Shown: positions 9,640-19,967 of the stretch, in pieces
Numbering within the stretch: position 1 is the first letter of the stretch
Layout of the letters: every line of letters begins with the position of its first letter
Assembly: GCF_021010575.1 (NCBI RefSeq)
Contig: NZ_JAJNAG010000023.1
Span: 1-52,069 of the forward strand
Direction: 5' to 3'
Length of the DNA stretch: 52,069 nt
Source: Limnobaculum eriocheiris
GTDB lineage: Bacteria > Pseudomonadota > Gammaproteobacteria > Enterobacterales > Enterobacteriaceae
The notes under the pieces: model-generated
Databases searched by the model: none
The model's input: the letters and a program-made list of their open reading frames with translations, nothing else
What the model was told of the DNA's origin: nothing
Position numbers and translations under genes: made by a program

Positions 9640-11751
9640 TTGTACCTGTTTGAAAGCCTTAATATACTGGCTAAACAATACTTGCCGGATGAGCAAATTG
9701 AGTGCCTCAAACAGGCATACGTTGTTGCTCGCGATGCCCATGAAGGGCAATCACGTTCCAGTGGTGAACCTTACATCACTCATCCCGTTGCTGTGGCCTG
9801 CATTCTGGCAGGCATGCGGCTGGATTACGAAACGCTGATAGCCGCGCTGCTGCACGATGTTATTGAAGACACATCCGTTACCTATCAGGATGTAGAACAA
9901 CGCTTTGGAAGAAGCGTTGCCGAACTGGTGGACGGCGTATCCAAACTGGATAAGCTGAAGTTTCGCGACAAGAAAGAAGCCCAGGCAGAAAACTTTCGCA
10001 AAATGATCATGGCGATGGTGCAAGACATCCGCGTCATTTTGATCAAACTGGCCGACCGTACCCACAATATGCGTACTCTCGGTTCTTTGCGTCCGGACAA
10101 ACGCCGACGCATCGCCCGTGAAACGCTTGAAATCTATAGTCCGCTGGCCCACCGTCTCGGTATCCATCACTTAAAAATCGAGCTGGAAGAGCTTGGTTTT
10201 GAAGCCCTCTATCCTAACCGTTATCGCGTACTAAAAGAGGTGGTGAAAGCCGCTCGCGGTAACCGTAAAGAGATGATTCAGAAGATCCTGTCGGAAATCG
10301 ATGGTCGTCTGAAAGAGGCGGGTATCCCCTGTCGCGTTAGCGGTCGGGAAAAACATCTCTATTCCATCTATCGGAAAATGCACCATAAAGAGCAGCGTTT
10401 TCACTCGATTATGGATATCTATGCGTTTCGTATTATCGTCAATGAAGTCGATACCTGCTATCGGGCACTGGGTCAGGCACACAGCCTGTATAAACCGCGT
10501 CCCGGCAGAGTGAAGGACTATATTGCCATTCCAAAAGCTAACGGCTACCAGTCGCTGCACACCTCCCTGATTGGGCCACACGGTGTACCGGTTGAAGTAC
10601 AAATTCGTACTGAAGACATGGACCAGATGGCAGAAATGGGGGTCGCGGCCCACTGGGCATATAAAGAGCAGGGTGAGTCCGGAACCGCGGCGCAAATCCG
10701 CGCCCAGCGTTGGATGCAAAGCCTGCTTGAGCTACAGCAAAGCGCCGGTAGCTCGTTTGAGTTTATTGAAAGTGTGAAGTCCGATCTGTTCCCGGATGAG
10801 ATCTACGTGTTTACGCCAAAAGGCCGCATTGTAGAGCTTCAGGCTGGCGCAACGCCGGTCGACTTCGCCTATGCGGTACATACCGATATCGGCCATGCCT
10901 GCGTAGGGGCTCGCGTCGATCGCCAGCCTTATCCACTGTCGCAAGAGTTGCATAACGGCCAAACCGTCGAAATTATTACTGCGCCGGGCGCTCGCCCAAA
11001 TGCTGCCTGGCTGAACTTTGTGGTCAGCTCCAAAGCTCGTACTAAAATCCGTCAGATGCTGAAAAACCTGAAACGTGATGATTCTATCGGGCTGGGGCGT
11101 CGTCTGCTGAACCATGCATTAGGTCAGGGGCGTAAAGTCACCGATATTGATCCGAAGAACCTGAGCCGCGAGCTGAAACGCCTGAAGCTGGCAACCCTTG
11201 ACGATTTGCTGGCGGAAGTGGGTTTAGGCAACGTGATGAGCGTCATGATTGCCAAAAATCTGCTTAATGATGGTTCCAGCAGCGATGATGAACCGGCGGT
11301 GAATGGGCGTAAGCTGGCGATTCGTGGCGCGGACGGTATCCTGCTAACCTTTGCCAAATGCTGTCGCCCGATTCCTGGTGACCCGATCATTGCCCATGTC
11401 AGTCCGGGTAAGGGTCTGGTTATTCACCATGAATCCTGCCGCAATATTCGCGGTTATCAGAAAGAACCAGAAAAATTCATGGCCGTTGAGTGGGCAGAAG
11501 ATACTGAGCAAGAGTTTATTGCTGAGATCAAAGTCGAGATGTTTAACCATCAGGGCGTACTGGCCAATCTGACCGCTGAAATTAACTCGGCAAAATCCAA
11601 TATTCAAAGCCTGAATACGGAAGAGAAAGACGGCCGGGTTTATATCGCCTACATTCGTTTAACCACGCACAACCGCGTTCATCTGGCTAATATTATGCGT
11701 AAAATTCGCATTATGCCGGATGTGATTAAAGTCACCCGCAACCGAAATTAA
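9640..11751 (+). CDS. spoT: Bifunctional (p)ppGpp synthetase/hydrolase SpoT
   Basis: This 703-residue RelA/SpoT homologue controls the alarmone (p)ppGpp. Domains in order: HD hydrolase (~residues 20-200, with HDVIED and LADRTHNMRTLGSL), a synthetase domain (~230-350, including KANGYQSLHTS), TGS (~390-450, EIYVFTPKGRIVELQAGATP), a helical/zinc-finger region with FAKCCRPIPGDPI, and a C-terminal ACT domain ending KVTRNRN. HD residues are intact, so hydrolase activity is expected. The start is TTG 9640, the same unusual codon used by E. coli spoT, which gives MYLFESLN. It is five bases upstream of trmH and probably co-transcribed. Confidence 0.97.
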   Translation: MYLFESLNILAKQYLPDEQIECLKQAYVVARDAHEGQSRSSGEPYITHPVAVACILAGMRLDYETLIAALLHDVIEDTSVTYQDVEQRFGRSVAELVDGVSKLDKLKFRDKKEAQAENFRKMIMAMVQDIRVILIKLADRTHNMRTLGSLRPDKRRRIARETLEIYSPLAHRLGIHHLKIELEELGFEALYPNRYRVLKEVVKAARGNRKEMIQKILSEIDGRLKEAGIPCRVSGREKHLYSIYRKMHHKEQRFHSIMDIYAFRIIVNEVDTCYRALGQAHSLYKPRPGRVKDYIAIPKANGYQSLHTSLIGPHGVPVEVQIRTEDMDQMAEMGVAAHWAYKEQGESGTAAQIRAQRWMQSLLELQQSAGSSFEFIESVKSDLFPDEIYVFTPKGRIVELQAGATPVDFAYAVHTDIGHACVGARVDRQPYPLSQELHNGQTVEIITAPGARPNAAWLNFVVSSKARTKIRQMLKNLKRDDSIGLGRRLLNHALGQGRKVTDIDPKNLSRELKRLKLATLDDLLAEVGLGNVMSVMIAKNLLNDGSSSDDEPAVNGRKLAIRGADGILLTFAKCCRPIPGDPIIAHVSPGKGLVIHHESCRNIRGYQKEPEKFMAVEWAEDTEQEFIAEIKVEMFNHQGVLANLTAEINSAKSNIQSLNTEEKDGRVYIAYIRLTTHNRVHLANIMRKIRIMPDVIKVTRNRN

Positions 11752-11756
11752 TTGCT

Positions 11757-12464
11757 ATGTCGCCCGAACGTTACGCCCGGATCCGCCATATGCTTGCTAC
11801 CAGACAGATTGATTTAACCGTCTGTCTGGAGCAGGTACATAAACCTCACAATGTCTCTGCCATTATCCGCACTGCGGATGCCGTTGGCGTACATGAAGTT
11901 CACGCTGTGTGGCCCCATGAACGCATGAGAACTCAGGTTGCCAGCGCCGCTGGCAGCAATAGCTGGGTGCAGGTCAAAACCCATCGCGATATTCATTCCG
12001 CCGTTAGCCATCTGAAGCAGCAGGGAATGCAAATTCTGGCCACTAATCTGTCAGAAAAGGCAGTGGATTTTCGCGAAATCGACTACACCCTACCAACCTG
12101 TATTCTGTTAGGTCAGGAAAAAACCGGTATTACCGCCGAAGCGCTGGCACTTGCCGATAGCGATATTATTATTCCCATGATTGGTATGGTTCAATCATTA
12201 AACGTTTCCGTAGCCTCAGCCCTGATTTTGTATGAAGCGCAACGTCAGCGTCAGGCCGCCGGTATGTATCAACGGGAAGGTAGCCCTCTAAGTTATCAGG
12301 AGCAACAGCGCTTTTTGTTTGAAGGTGGTTATCCGGTATTGGCTAACGTAGCTAAACGCAAAAACCTGCCGCGTCCGCATATTGATGACAACGGCGAAAT
12401 CGTTGCCGACGAAGCCTGGTGGACCGCAATGCAAGCGCTGAAACCGAAAACTCAAGAGGCCTGA
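11757..12464 (+). CDS. trmH: tRNA (Gm18) 2'-O-methyltransferase TrmH
   Basis: This SPOUT-superfamily enzyme methylates the ribose of G18 in the tRNA D-loop. The 235 residues show the expected motifs: NVSAIIRTADAVGVHEVH (motif 1), LLGQEKTGI (motif 2) and IPMIGMVQSLNVSVASA (motif 3, forming the trefoil knot with the SAM site). It lies five bases after spoT and one base before recG, the standard arrangement. The ribosome binding site is poor, so translation may be coupled to spoT. Confidence 0.95.
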   Translation: MSPERYARIRHMLATRQIDLTVCLEQVHKPHNVSAIIRTADAVGVHEVHAVWPHERMRTQVASAAGSNSWVQVKTHRDIHSAVSHLKQQGMQILATNLSEKAVDFREIDYTLPTCILLGQEKTGITAEALALADSDIIIPMIGMVQSLNVSVASALILYEAQRQRQAAGMYQREGSPLSYQEQQRFLFEGGYPVLANVAKRKNLPRPHIDDNGEIVADEAWWTAMQALKPKTQEA

Positions 12465-12465
12465 G

Positions 12466-14547
12466 ATGAAAGGCCGCCTGTTGGATGCCATACCGCTGAA
12501 TACCCTTTCGGGGGTTGGTGCCAGTCAGGCTGCAAAACTGGCTAAAATTGGTCTGTTTACCATTCAGGATCTGCTATTTCATCTTCCTCTTCGCTATGAA
12601 GATCGCACCAAACTCTACCCTATCGGAGACTTACTGCCCGGTTTACACGTAACCGTGGAAGGAGAAGTGATCCGTAGCGATATCGCCTTTGGTCGCCGCC
12701 GGATGCTAACCTGCCAGATTACCGATGGTACGGGAGTGCTGACCCTGCGCTTCTTTAACTTTAATGCCGCAATGAAAAATAGCCTGTCGGCAGGCAAACG
12801 GGTGAAAGCCTATGGCGAAGTAAAACGCGGCAGCCATAACGCCGAAATAATCCATCCGGAATACAGCATTCAGGGCGATTATGGCGCTATCCAACTGGAA
12901 GAGACGCTAACACCTGTTTACTCCACCACTGAAGGGGTTCGTCAGGCAACGCTGCGTAAACTGACCGATCAGGCATTAAAGCTGCTGGAAACCTGCGCTA
13001 TCAGCGAACTACTGCCTTCAGAACTTAGCGGTAAACTGATGAGCCTGCCGGAGGCGTTAAGCGTACTGCATCGCCCGCCACCGGACACTCAGCTTACCGA
13101 TCTGGAGCAAGGGCGGCACCCGGCCCAGCGCCGTCTGATTATGGAGGAGCTACTGGCCCATAATCTGAGTATGCTGGCCGCACGCGCCGGAGCCCAAAGC
13201 TATAGCGCCTGGCCGCTAACGGATAATGGCTCCCTGAAATCAAAAATGCTGGTCTCCCTGCCGTTTAAACCTACCGGAGCACAGAGCCGGGTAGTGGCCG
13301 ATATTGAGCAGGATCTGGCGAAACCGGTCCCGATGATGCGTCTGGTACAGGGAGATGTCGGTTCGGGCAAAACGCTGGTTGCCGCACTGGCAGCACTGAT
13401 TGCCATTGAAAATGGTAAGCAGGTTGCCCTGATGGCACCAACAGAATTGCTGGCTGAACAACATGCCAATAATTTCCGCCAGTGGTTTGAACCGCTGGGT
13501 ATTAATGTAGGCTGGTTAGCCGGTAAGCAAAAAGGTAAGGCGCGCCAGCAACAAATGGAGACGATTGCTGCCGGTGAAGTATCTATGGTTGTTGGTACTC
13601 ACGCCATTTTTCAGGAACAGGTGAAATTCTCCGGTCTGGCGTTGGTAATTATTGATGAACAACATCGATTTGGCGTACACCAGCGGCTGGCACTGTGGGA
13701 GAAAGGTGAAGAGCAGGGTTTTCATCCCCATCAGTTGGTGATGACCGCTACCCCCATTCCCCGCACGCTGGCAATGACCGCCTATGCGGATATGGATACT
13801 TCCGTTATTGATGAGCTGCCGCCGGGCCGTACACCGGTCACCACCGTTGCCATTCCTGATTCCCGACGGGAAGATATTATCAGCCGGGTAAGAGATGCCT
13901 GTAAGCAGGAAGGCCGTCAGGCTTACTGGGTTTGTACGCTGATTGAAGAATCGGAAGTGCTGGAGGCTCAGGCCGCAGAGGCGACAACGGAAGAGCTTAA
14001 AATTGCGCTGCCGGAGCTGAATATTGGTCTGGTTCACAGCCGTATGAAAGCGCAGGAAAAGCAGGATATGATGGATGCTTTCAAACGAGGAGAAATCCAA
14101 CTGCTGGTTGCCACTACGGTCATTGAAGTGGGGGTTGATGTACCAAACGCCAGCCTGATGATCATTGAAAATCCTGAGCGTTTAGGGCTGGCCCAGCTTC
14201 ATCAGCTGCGTGGGCGCGTTGGTCGTGGTGCCGTCGCCTCCCACTGTGTACTGTTATATAAAGCCCCGCTGAGTAAAACTGCCCAGAAGCGCCTTCAGGT
14301 ACTACGCGACAGCAATGATGGTTTTGTTATTGCCCAGAAAGATTTGGAGATCCGCGGTCCCGGCGAGCTATTAGGCACTCGCCAGACCGGTATTACCGAG
14401 TTTAAAGTAGCCGATCTGATGCGGGATCAAAGTATGATCCCGGAAGTACAGCGCACCGCCCGTTATATTCATCAAAAACACCCACAGCATGCTCAGGCAT
14501 TGATTGAGCGTTGGCTGCCGGAAAGTTCAAGATACACTCACGCCTGA
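12466..14547 (+). CDS. recG: ATP-dependent DNA helicase RecG
   Basis: This 693-residue branch-migration helicase regresses stalled replication forks and unwinds Holliday junctions, D-loops and R-loops. The N-terminal wedge/OB region (~1-200) is followed by superfamily 2 helicase motifs: Walker A GDVGSGKTLVA, motif II IIDEQHRFG (DEQH, typical of RecG), TATPIPRTL (motif III), and motif VI QLRGRVGRG. The C-terminal domain with the TRG element (FVIAQKDLEIRGPGELLG) is present. It is the last gene of the gmk operon and its stop codon directly abuts the stop of the convergent dehydrogenase gene. Confidence 0.96.
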   Translation: MKGRLLDAIPLNTLSGVGASQAAKLAKIGLFTIQDLLFHLPLRYEDRTKLYPIGDLLPGLHVTVEGEVIRSDIAFGRRRMLTCQITDGTGVLTLRFFNFNAAMKNSLSAGKRVKAYGEVKRGSHNAEIIHPEYSIQGDYGAIQLEETLTPVYSTTEGVRQATLRKLTDQALKLLETCAISELLPSELSGKLMSLPEALSVLHRPPPDTQLTDLEQGRHPAQRRLIMEELLAHNLSMLAARAGAQSYSAWPLTDNGSLKSKMLVSLPFKPTGAQSRVVADIEQDLAKPVPMMRLVQGDVGSGKTLVAALAALIAIENGKQVALMAPTELLAEQHANNFRQWFEPLGINVGWLAGKQKGKARQQQMETIAAGEVSMVVGTHAIFQEQVKFSGLALVIIDEQHRFGVHQRLALWEKGEEQGFHPHQLVMTATPIPRTLAMTAYADMDTSVIDELPPGRTPVTTVAIPDSRREDIISRVRDACKQEGRQAYWVCTLIEESEVLEAQAAEATTEELKIALPELNIGLVHSRMKAQEKQDMMDAFKRGEIQLLVATTVIEVGVDVPNASLMIIENPERLGLAQLHQLRGRVGRGAVASHCVLLYKAPLSKTAQKRLQVLRDSNDGFVIAQKDLEIRGPGELLGTRQTGITEFKVADLMRDQSMIPEVQRTARYIHQKHPQHAQALIERWLPESSRYTHA

Positions 14548-15345
14548 TTATTCATCAGCCAGACCATCACTAACCAGTCTTCGGCAAACCTGCACTGCGC
14601 TTAACGCCGCCAGCGTGGACGTTTTTGGATTTGTTGCCAACGGCTGACCATTCAACTCAATATCAAATTCACCAAAGCCCCCGGCGACATGAATTTTGTG
14701 GGTATTTTTTTGGGTATGGGGGTCAACAATCATTTGCACCCGGGTTTTATCCATACCAATGCCCATCAGCGCAATGGTTGCCGCCACATTAGCATTCGCC
14801 GGAAAAGAGCTGGCCGCTTCACGGGCGCTCCCCTCAAAAAATACCGTTGCCTGAGAAACGCTATCCAGATCAACCCGCTGCTCTGCCGGGCTTCCACGCC
14901 AGCTAGCCGGGCTTTTACGAGAAATATAGGTTACGTTATTCAGCCCACCTTCACGGGCAGCGGATAAACCATCCATACCGGCAACGGCACCGGATAAGAT
15001 AATAAGCTCGCCATTCCCCTGACGGGCAGCCTGACGCAGCCGATAAAATAATCCGGCATCAGCCAACGCCCCGGTAGAAATCAGCGCCAGCTTCCAACCG
15101 TGATTCAGTACAGACTCACCATACTCACCTACCGCTTTCTGGCTGGCACACTCCAACACCAAATCCGGCGTCTCCTGACATTCATCAGGATGTGTTAACG
15201 GCATTAACTGACCATCAGACAGTTGTAAAATGGCCTGATGGTGATGCGGACGAGCCACAATCCAGCCTACAGTAACGCCCTGAGGTAAACGAGCCATAAC
15301 TTCATGCGCCATGGCACCAAAACCAATCATCATTATTTTTTTCAT
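14548..15345 (-). CDS. Aspartate dehydrogenase-like protein (DUF108 family)
   Basis: This 265-residue NAD(P)-dependent L-aspartate dehydrogenase-type protein has an N-terminal Rossmann motif (MIGFGAMA) and the family segments SGAVAGMDGLSAA and ANANVAATIALMGIG. The sequence DPHTQKNTHKIHV contains the probable active-site histidine. Family members oxidise aspartate to iminoaspartate for NAD synthesis or degrade aspartate; which applies here is not shown. It ends flush with recG, with no terminator between the convergent genes. In E. coli this place between recG and xanP is occupied by gltS (glutamate transporter), so this looks like a lineage-specific replacement. Confidence 0.82.
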   Translation of the reverse strand: MKKIMMIGFGAMAHEVMARLPQGVTVGWIVARPHHHQAILQLSDGQLMPLTHPDECQETPDLVLECASQKAVGEYGESVLNHGWKLALISTGALADAGLFYRLRQAARQGNGELIILSGAVAGMDGLSAAREGGLNNVTYISRKSPASWRGSPAEQRVDLDSVSQATVFFEGSAREAASSFPANANVAATIALMGIGMDKTRVQMIVDPHTQKNTHKIHVAGGFGEFDIELNGQPLATNPKTSTLAALSAVQVCRRLVSDGLADE

Positions 15346-15467
15346 TGGAAACTCGCTTTTGTTTCACTATCAATGGAGGTGCTATACAGCCTGCACTATA
15401 CCTGTCTTTCAAGGTGTTATCGGTAATCAGGGCAACGGTTTGACTAAATGATCATAAGCAAACGATA

Positions 15468-15483
15468 ACGCAAACGGTTGCTA
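15468..15483 (+). promoter_or_regulatory. PurR-type operator at the xanP promoter
   Basis: ACGCAAACGGTTGCTA is a near-perfect match to the PurR consensus ACGCAAACGTTTNCGT. It overlaps a possible -10 hexamer TATAAA (15482-15487), a good position for repression when purines are plentiful. Control of a purine permease by PurR is biologically coherent. The match is seen; the regulation is inferred. Confidence 0.68.
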
Positions 15484-15542
15484 TAAATTTGAAAATCATT
15501 AAAATGCGCACTTTGCAGCTTCAGAGGTTCTTCACTTTTATC

Positions 15543-16952
15543 ATGACCAGCCTACATCCCGCACACGATGCTGTCAGTAATATCGAAAAAATCAGTCCCC
15601 CCACACGCGCTTCTAATAGTGAACTGATTTATCATCTTGAAGATAGTCCACCGCTGCCGCAAACGCTGTTTGCCGCACTTCAGCACCTGCTGGCGATGTT
15701 CGTTGCCGTTATCACTCCCGCTATGTTGATTTGTCAGGCCCTTGGCCTACCGGCAAAAGATACACAGCACATTATCAGTATGTCGCTGTTTGCTTCTGGT
15801 TTAGCTTCGTTATTGCAAATTCGCACCTGGGGACCGATAGGTTCTGGCTTGTTATCCATTCAGGGCACCAGCTTTAACTTTGTTGCGCCACTGATTATGG
15901 GTGGAACCGCACTGAAGAACGGCGGTGCCGATGTGCCAACCATGATGGCCACCCTGTTTGGTACGTTGATGCTGGCCTCCTGTACCGAGATTTTCCTGTC
16001 GCGCGTTCTGCATTTGGCTCAACGAGTCATTACGCCGCTGGTTTCTGGTATTGTGGTGATGATAATTGGCCTGTCACTGATTCAGGTTGGTTTAATCTCT
16101 ATTGGCGGTGGCTACAGCGCCATGTCAGAAACCAATAATACTTTTGGTTCCCCCAGTAATTTACTGCTGGCTGGCGTAGTCTTAGCCACCATCATCTTGC
16201 TTAACCGCCAGCGTAACCCATATCTGCGCGTTTCTTCACTGGTGATTGCGATGGCGATTGGCTATCTGCTGGCATGGGCGATGGGTATGCTGCCAGAACG
16301 TGCCAGTGTAGAGAGTGAAGTGATTATGGTGCCAACGCCACTGTATTATGGTCTTGGCATCGACTGGACGCTGCTGATTCCTTTGATGCTGGTGTTTATG
16401 ATTACCTCACTGGAAACCATTGGCGATATTACCGCAACGTCGGATGTTTCTGAGCAACCGGTAGCTGGCCCTGTGTATATGAAGCGTCTGAAAGGTGGCG
16501 TACTGGCTAACGGCTTAAACTCTATGTTGTCTGCGGTGTTCAATACCTTCCCTAACTCCTGTTTTGGTCAGAATAACGGCGTTATTCAACTGACCGGGGT
16601 TGCCAGCCGCTATGTGGGTTATGTGGTTTCCCTGATGCTGGTACTGCTAGGCCTGTTCCCTATTGTCAGCAGCTTTGTATTAAGCATTCCGGAGCCGGTG
16701 TTAGGCGGTGCCACCATTGTGATGTTTGGTACCATTGCCGCTTCCGGGGTACGTATTGTTTCCCGCGAAACCCTGAACCGCCGGGCAATTATGATTATGG
16801 CGCTCTCTCTGGCCGTTGGTCTTGGTGTTTCTCAACAGCCGCAGATTCTGCAATTTGCCCCCGAATGGCTCAAAACGCTGTTATCTTCCGGTATCGCTGC
16901 CGGTGGTATTACTGCGATTGTGCTGAATCTGGTATTTCCTCACGAGAAATAA
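15543..16952 (+). CDS. xanP: Xanthine permease XanP
   Basis: This inner-membrane proton symporter of the NCS2/NAT family imports xanthine. It has 469 residues from ATG 15543, chosen because E. coli XanP aligns from just after it; an ATG at 15504 would add 13 residues. About 12-14 membrane segments are visible. NAT signature residues are present in [30 protein letters not shown] and the motif [18 protein letters not shown], which is very close to E. coli XanP (YicE). A PurR-type box lies just upstream and a terminator follows. Confidence 0.95.
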   Translation: MTSLHPAHDAVSNIEKISPPTRASNSELIYHLEDSPPLPQTLFAALQHLLAMFVAVITPAMLICQALGLPAKDTQHIISMSLFASGLASLLQIRTWGPIGSGLLSIQGTSFNFVAPLIMGGTALKNGGADVPTMMATLFGTLMLASCTEIFLSRVLHLAQRVITPLVSGIVVMIIGLSLIQVGLISIGGGYSAMSETNNTFGSPSNLLLAGVVLATIILLNRQRNPYLRVSSLVIAMAIGYLLAWAMGMLPERASVESEVIMVPTPLYYGLGIDWTLLIPLMLVFMITSLETIGDITATSDVSEQPVAGPVYMKRLKGGVLANGLNSMLSAVFNTFPNSCFGQNNGVIQLTGVASRYVGYVVSLMLVLLGLFPIVSSFVLSIPEPVLGGATIVMFGTIAASGVRIVSRETLNRRAIMIMALSLAVGLGVSQQPQILQFAPEWLKTLLSSGIAAGGITAIVLNLVFPHEK

Positions 16953-16974
16953 CCAACAGGATATCTGTTATCAG

Positions 16975-16997
16975 GCCCACCTTTCTGGTGGGTTTTT
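16975..16997 (+). terminator. Rho-independent terminator after xanP
   Basis: CCCACC and GGTGGG pair around a TTTCT loop and are followed by TTTTT. It lies 23 bases after the xanP stop. Confidence 0.85.
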
Positions 16998-17119
16998 GCT
17001 TATTTAGCCACATGATTCATAATATGTCTTAACGTATATTTCTGACTATTTTCATTGAGATTGTAGAGTAAATACGGCATAAAGAGACCTTGCTTAATTT
17101 TGTCATACGGATTCAGACC

Positions 17120-18904
17120 ATGAGATTTATTCGGAAATCACTGTATACCCTACTGACCCTGATTCTGGTGCTGGCAATTGTTGTCTATTTTATTGCCCAG
17201 ACTTCTTATGCAGCCAGATGGATTAGCCAGTGGGTAACCGACAATACCCCTTACCAACTCTCACTGGATCATCTGGATTACAGTATTACCTCCCCCTATC
17301 AGCTAGTACTAAACGACGTTGAGTTCAGCCAACAAAAGCAGTCACCACTGTTAAAAGCGAAAAAAGTCACTCTGGAGCTGACTTCGTCATTTTGGCAAAC
17401 GCCAATGTACTTCTCAGCGTTGGAGCTGGAAGACGGCACCCTTAATTTATCGTCTAAAAACACCATTGCGCTGGCCCCCGGCAGCGACCGCTTCCAGCTA
17501 AAAAATATGACATTAAATGTCGACGGCCCGGAACTTACCCTGCAAGGGGAGAAGGTTAACGGCGGCATTATTCCCTGGACATTAACCAATAACTTTTTGC
17601 CAGAGAAAGATAATCGTTTTGAATTCAGCGCCGATAAACTGGTGGTCAACGGTATCGATACCCATAAAATTCTGGTTCAGGGTGAAGTGAAAGACCATCA
17701 GATTCTGTTTAACAATGTCGGGGCTGATTTAGCCAACGGGCAACTCACCGGCAACGGTAAACGTACTGCCGATGGCAAATGGCAGATAGAGAGCCTGCGC
17801 CTTAGCGAAGTGAAATATCAGAGCCAACTGGAGCTGGACCAATTACTGGCCCAGCTTAATCAACGCATCAGTAATACTGATATTAGTCTGAACCGTTTAG
17901 ATCTGATTAATACCAATATTCAGGGTCCGGAATGGGCATTCAGCGACTTCACTCTGTCAATGAAAGATCTGGAGTTTATTAAAGGCCGCTGGCAGGCTAC
18001 ATCCGGCAGTATGCTGATGAATGCTTCCGATATGATCTATAACGATAATCATCTGGTTAATCCAGTTCTTAGCCTTGATTTGGAAAATAACAGTGTCAAA
18101 ATCAAGCAGTTCAGCAGCCGATGGCAGGATGGTCTGGTGCGGGCAACCGGTAACTGGCAGCGGGACACTCAAACCCTGACGCTGGATGAGGTCGCGTTTA
18201 CCGCATTACTTTATACCTTACCTAAAGAGTGGCTGACCCAGTTAAAACAGGTTCAACCTGAATGGTTACGTGAGCTGCACGTTGTCAAACTGGCGGCAAA
18301 CCGTAACATTCTGATTGATATTACCCCTGACTTCCCGTTCCAGTTCACCTCGATTGACAGCAATGGCAGTAATTTATATCTGGTGAAAAACCGTCAGGTT
18401 GGGCTCTGGGGAGGTACGTTAAATTTTAACGCCTCCGATGCTACGTTAAATAAAATTGACCTGCGTCATCCATCTTTTAATCTGAACGCTACGCCAGAAA
18501 CTATCACTATCAGCGAAATCAGTGCATTCACTAAAGAGGGGTTAATTGAGGCAAACGCCACATTAAGCCAACAGCCGGAAAGAGCGTTGAGTCTGACCCT
18601 TAATGGACGTTCCGTACCGGTTGATATTTTACAAAGCTGGGGATGGCAAGCTATTCCACTACAGGGCAATGGAACCATCGCCCTACAGCTACATGGTGAT
18701 TTGATTGATAAGCAGAGCGGAAAACCCGAGTTGAAAGGCAGTCTGAAAATGACCAGTGATACCGGACAACAGTTAACTCAGTATCCGGCGGGACAGAAAG
18801 ATATTCCTGAACAACCTCAGGCTATAACACCAGCGCCGACTATTGATCCTCCGGTAGCGCCGATACCAGAGCAGGATACGCCGGAAGCGTCGCCGTTTGG
18901 GTAA
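17120..18904 (+). CDS. yicH: AsmA-family protein YicH
   Basis: This 594-residue AsmA-like protein begins with a single N-terminal transmembrane anchor (~residues 6-28) followed by a large periplasmic beta-rich region. AsmA-family proteins are thought to bridge the envelope and support lipid transport to the outer membrane; the specific role of YicH is not established. The position directly after xanP matches E. coli (xanP-yicH). The C-terminus is a Pro/Glu-rich tail (PEQPQAITPAP and repeats of similar type) longer than in E. coli YicH (569 residues). The start taken is ATG 17120 (MRFIRKSLYTLL); TTG 17090 preceded by AAGAGA is an alternative. Confidence 0.87.
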   Translation: MRFIRKSLYTLLTLILVLAIVVYFIAQTSYAARWISQWVTDNTPYQLSLDHLDYSITSPYQLVLNDVEFSQQKQSPLLKAKKVTLELTSSFWQTPMYFSALELEDGTLNLSSKNTIALAPGSDRFQLKNMTLNVDGPELTLQGEKVNGGIIPWTLTNNFLPEKDNRFEFSADKLVVNGIDTHKILVQGEVKDHQILFNNVGADLANGQLTGNGKRTADGKWQIESLRLSEVKYQSQLELDQLLAQLNQRISNTDISLNRLDLINTNIQGPEWAFSDFTLSMKDLEFIKGRWQATSGSMLMNASDMIYNDNHLVNPVLSLDLENNSVKIKQFSSRWQDGLVRATGNWQRDTQTLTLDEVAFTALLYTLPKEWLTQLKQVQPEWLRELHVVKLAANRNILIDITPDFPFQFTSIDSNGSNLYLVKNRQVGLWGGTLNFNASDATLNKIDLRHPSFNLNATPETITISEISAFTKEGLIEANATLSQQPERALSLTLNGRSVPVDILQSWGWQAIPLQGNGTIALQLHGDLIDKQSGKPELKGSLKMTSDTGQQLTQYPAGQKDIPEQPQAITPAPTIDPPVAPIPEQDTPEASPFG

Positions 18905-18926
18905 TTTGAGCTAATTATTGATCTCT

Positions 18927-18977
18927 TTCCGGCCGCATACATAAGGCAGTACAGTCACTATGTATTGACGGTCGGAA
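18927..18977. repeat. Dispersed ~51-bp palindromic element, copy 2
   Basis: Arms TTCCGGCCG and CGGTCGGAA (one mismatch) are 33 bases apart with inner complementary CATACATA/TATGTA. The element fills most of the 90-base gap between the convergent yicH and fabY, where no ordinary terminator is visible, so it may act as one. It matches the copies at 7620 and 46736 in arm sequence and length. Confidence 0.55.
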
Positions 18978-18994
18978 TCGCTACTGACGCGGAA

Positions 18995-19903
18995 TTATTC
19001 CTGCCCTTCAGGCAAAACCATATAGGTTCCTTCAAACACACACCCGACATCCTGCTCGCCGGACACGGTAACTTCCAACTGAACTCGGGCTTTACGACCG
19101 CGGGCAAGGCGATCTAAATCCCCTTTCATGGAGTCAAGGCTGGCGACCGCTGTGGGTCGTCCAATAACTGGTTTCTGATAGCGAATATGGGCATCCACCA
19201 GCACGATAGAGCCTCCCAACTGGCGTTCCTGCAACAGCAACCAGATTAATCCCCAGCCGGTTAGAGTGGCTAAAGAGAACTGGCTTCCGGCAAAAATCGT
19301 ATGATGAGGGTTGGTATTCACCCCCTCCGGCATGGTGGTAATAAAGCGCTGACCGGTATACTGACTGATTCGTACCCCCATCTTTTCGCTCAGGGGAATA
19401 TTTTGATACCAGGCATTTTGCAGTTGAGCACACCAGTCGGGGCGATGGAGAATATCATCCAGCGTGGCGATAGGTTTTCTCATCAGAAAATGGCGTACAG
19501 GGGTGGTTTGCGGTGTGGTTATCTCACCCTGATTAGTAAATCCCAGCTTATCAAAGAAGGTCACCGTCTCTTCCCGGGCGCTACAGACGATCCGTTTTAC
19601 CCCCTCCTGACGCGCAATAGACTCCAGCGTCATGGCAATCAGGGTGCCCAGCCCTTTACCGCGCACATTAGCTGCCACGGCCAGAAAGCGAATAGAGCCT
19701 TCATTATCGGCATTAATATATAAACGACCAACGGCAACCACTTTACCCTGAGTATCTACCACCATCTGATGGTGGGCTATCATATCGTAACCATCCTTTT
19801 CAGAGCCCACCGGTTGATTCAATGGCTTACGCAGCATCTCCCAGCGAAACTGATAGTAGTCATTTAATTCCTGTTCTGTTAGCGGTACTCGCAGGTGGTA
19901 CAT
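18995..19903 (-). CDS. fabY: GNAT-thioesterase fusion protein FabY (YiiD)
   Basis: This 302-residue protein has an N-terminal GNAT acetyltransferase domain (~1-145, with the acetyl-CoA loop [12 protein letters not shown]) and a C-terminal hotdog thioesterase-like domain (~150-300, including [20 protein letters not shown]). This two-domain layout is that of E. coli YiiD, named FabY for its proposed malonyl-ACP decarboxylase/initiation role in fatty-acid synthesis. It is the last gene of the minus-strand run yihX, yihY, dtd, fabY, the same gene order as in E. coli. The molecular role is taken from the family. Confidence 0.9.
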   Translation of the reverse strand: MYHLRVPLTEQELNDYYQFRWEMLRKPLNQPVGSEKDGYDMIAHHQMVVDTQGKVVAVGRLYINADNEGSIRFLAVAANVRGKGLGTLIAMTLESIARQEGVKRIVCSAREETVTFFDKLGFTNQGEITTPQTTPVRHFLMRKPIATLDDILHRPDWCAQLQNAWYQNIPLSEKMGVRISQYTGQRFITTMPEGVNTNPHHTIFAGSQFSLATLTGWGLIWLLLQERQLGGSIVLVDAHIRYQKPVIGRPTAVASLDSMKGDLDRLARGRKARVQLEVTVSGEQDVGCVFEGTYMVLPEGQE

Positions 19904-19967
19904 AAAAGCTCTCTTAGTTTTATCTGTTTTATAATGAAACGCTTTATTTTATCGACAATTCCCGGTA

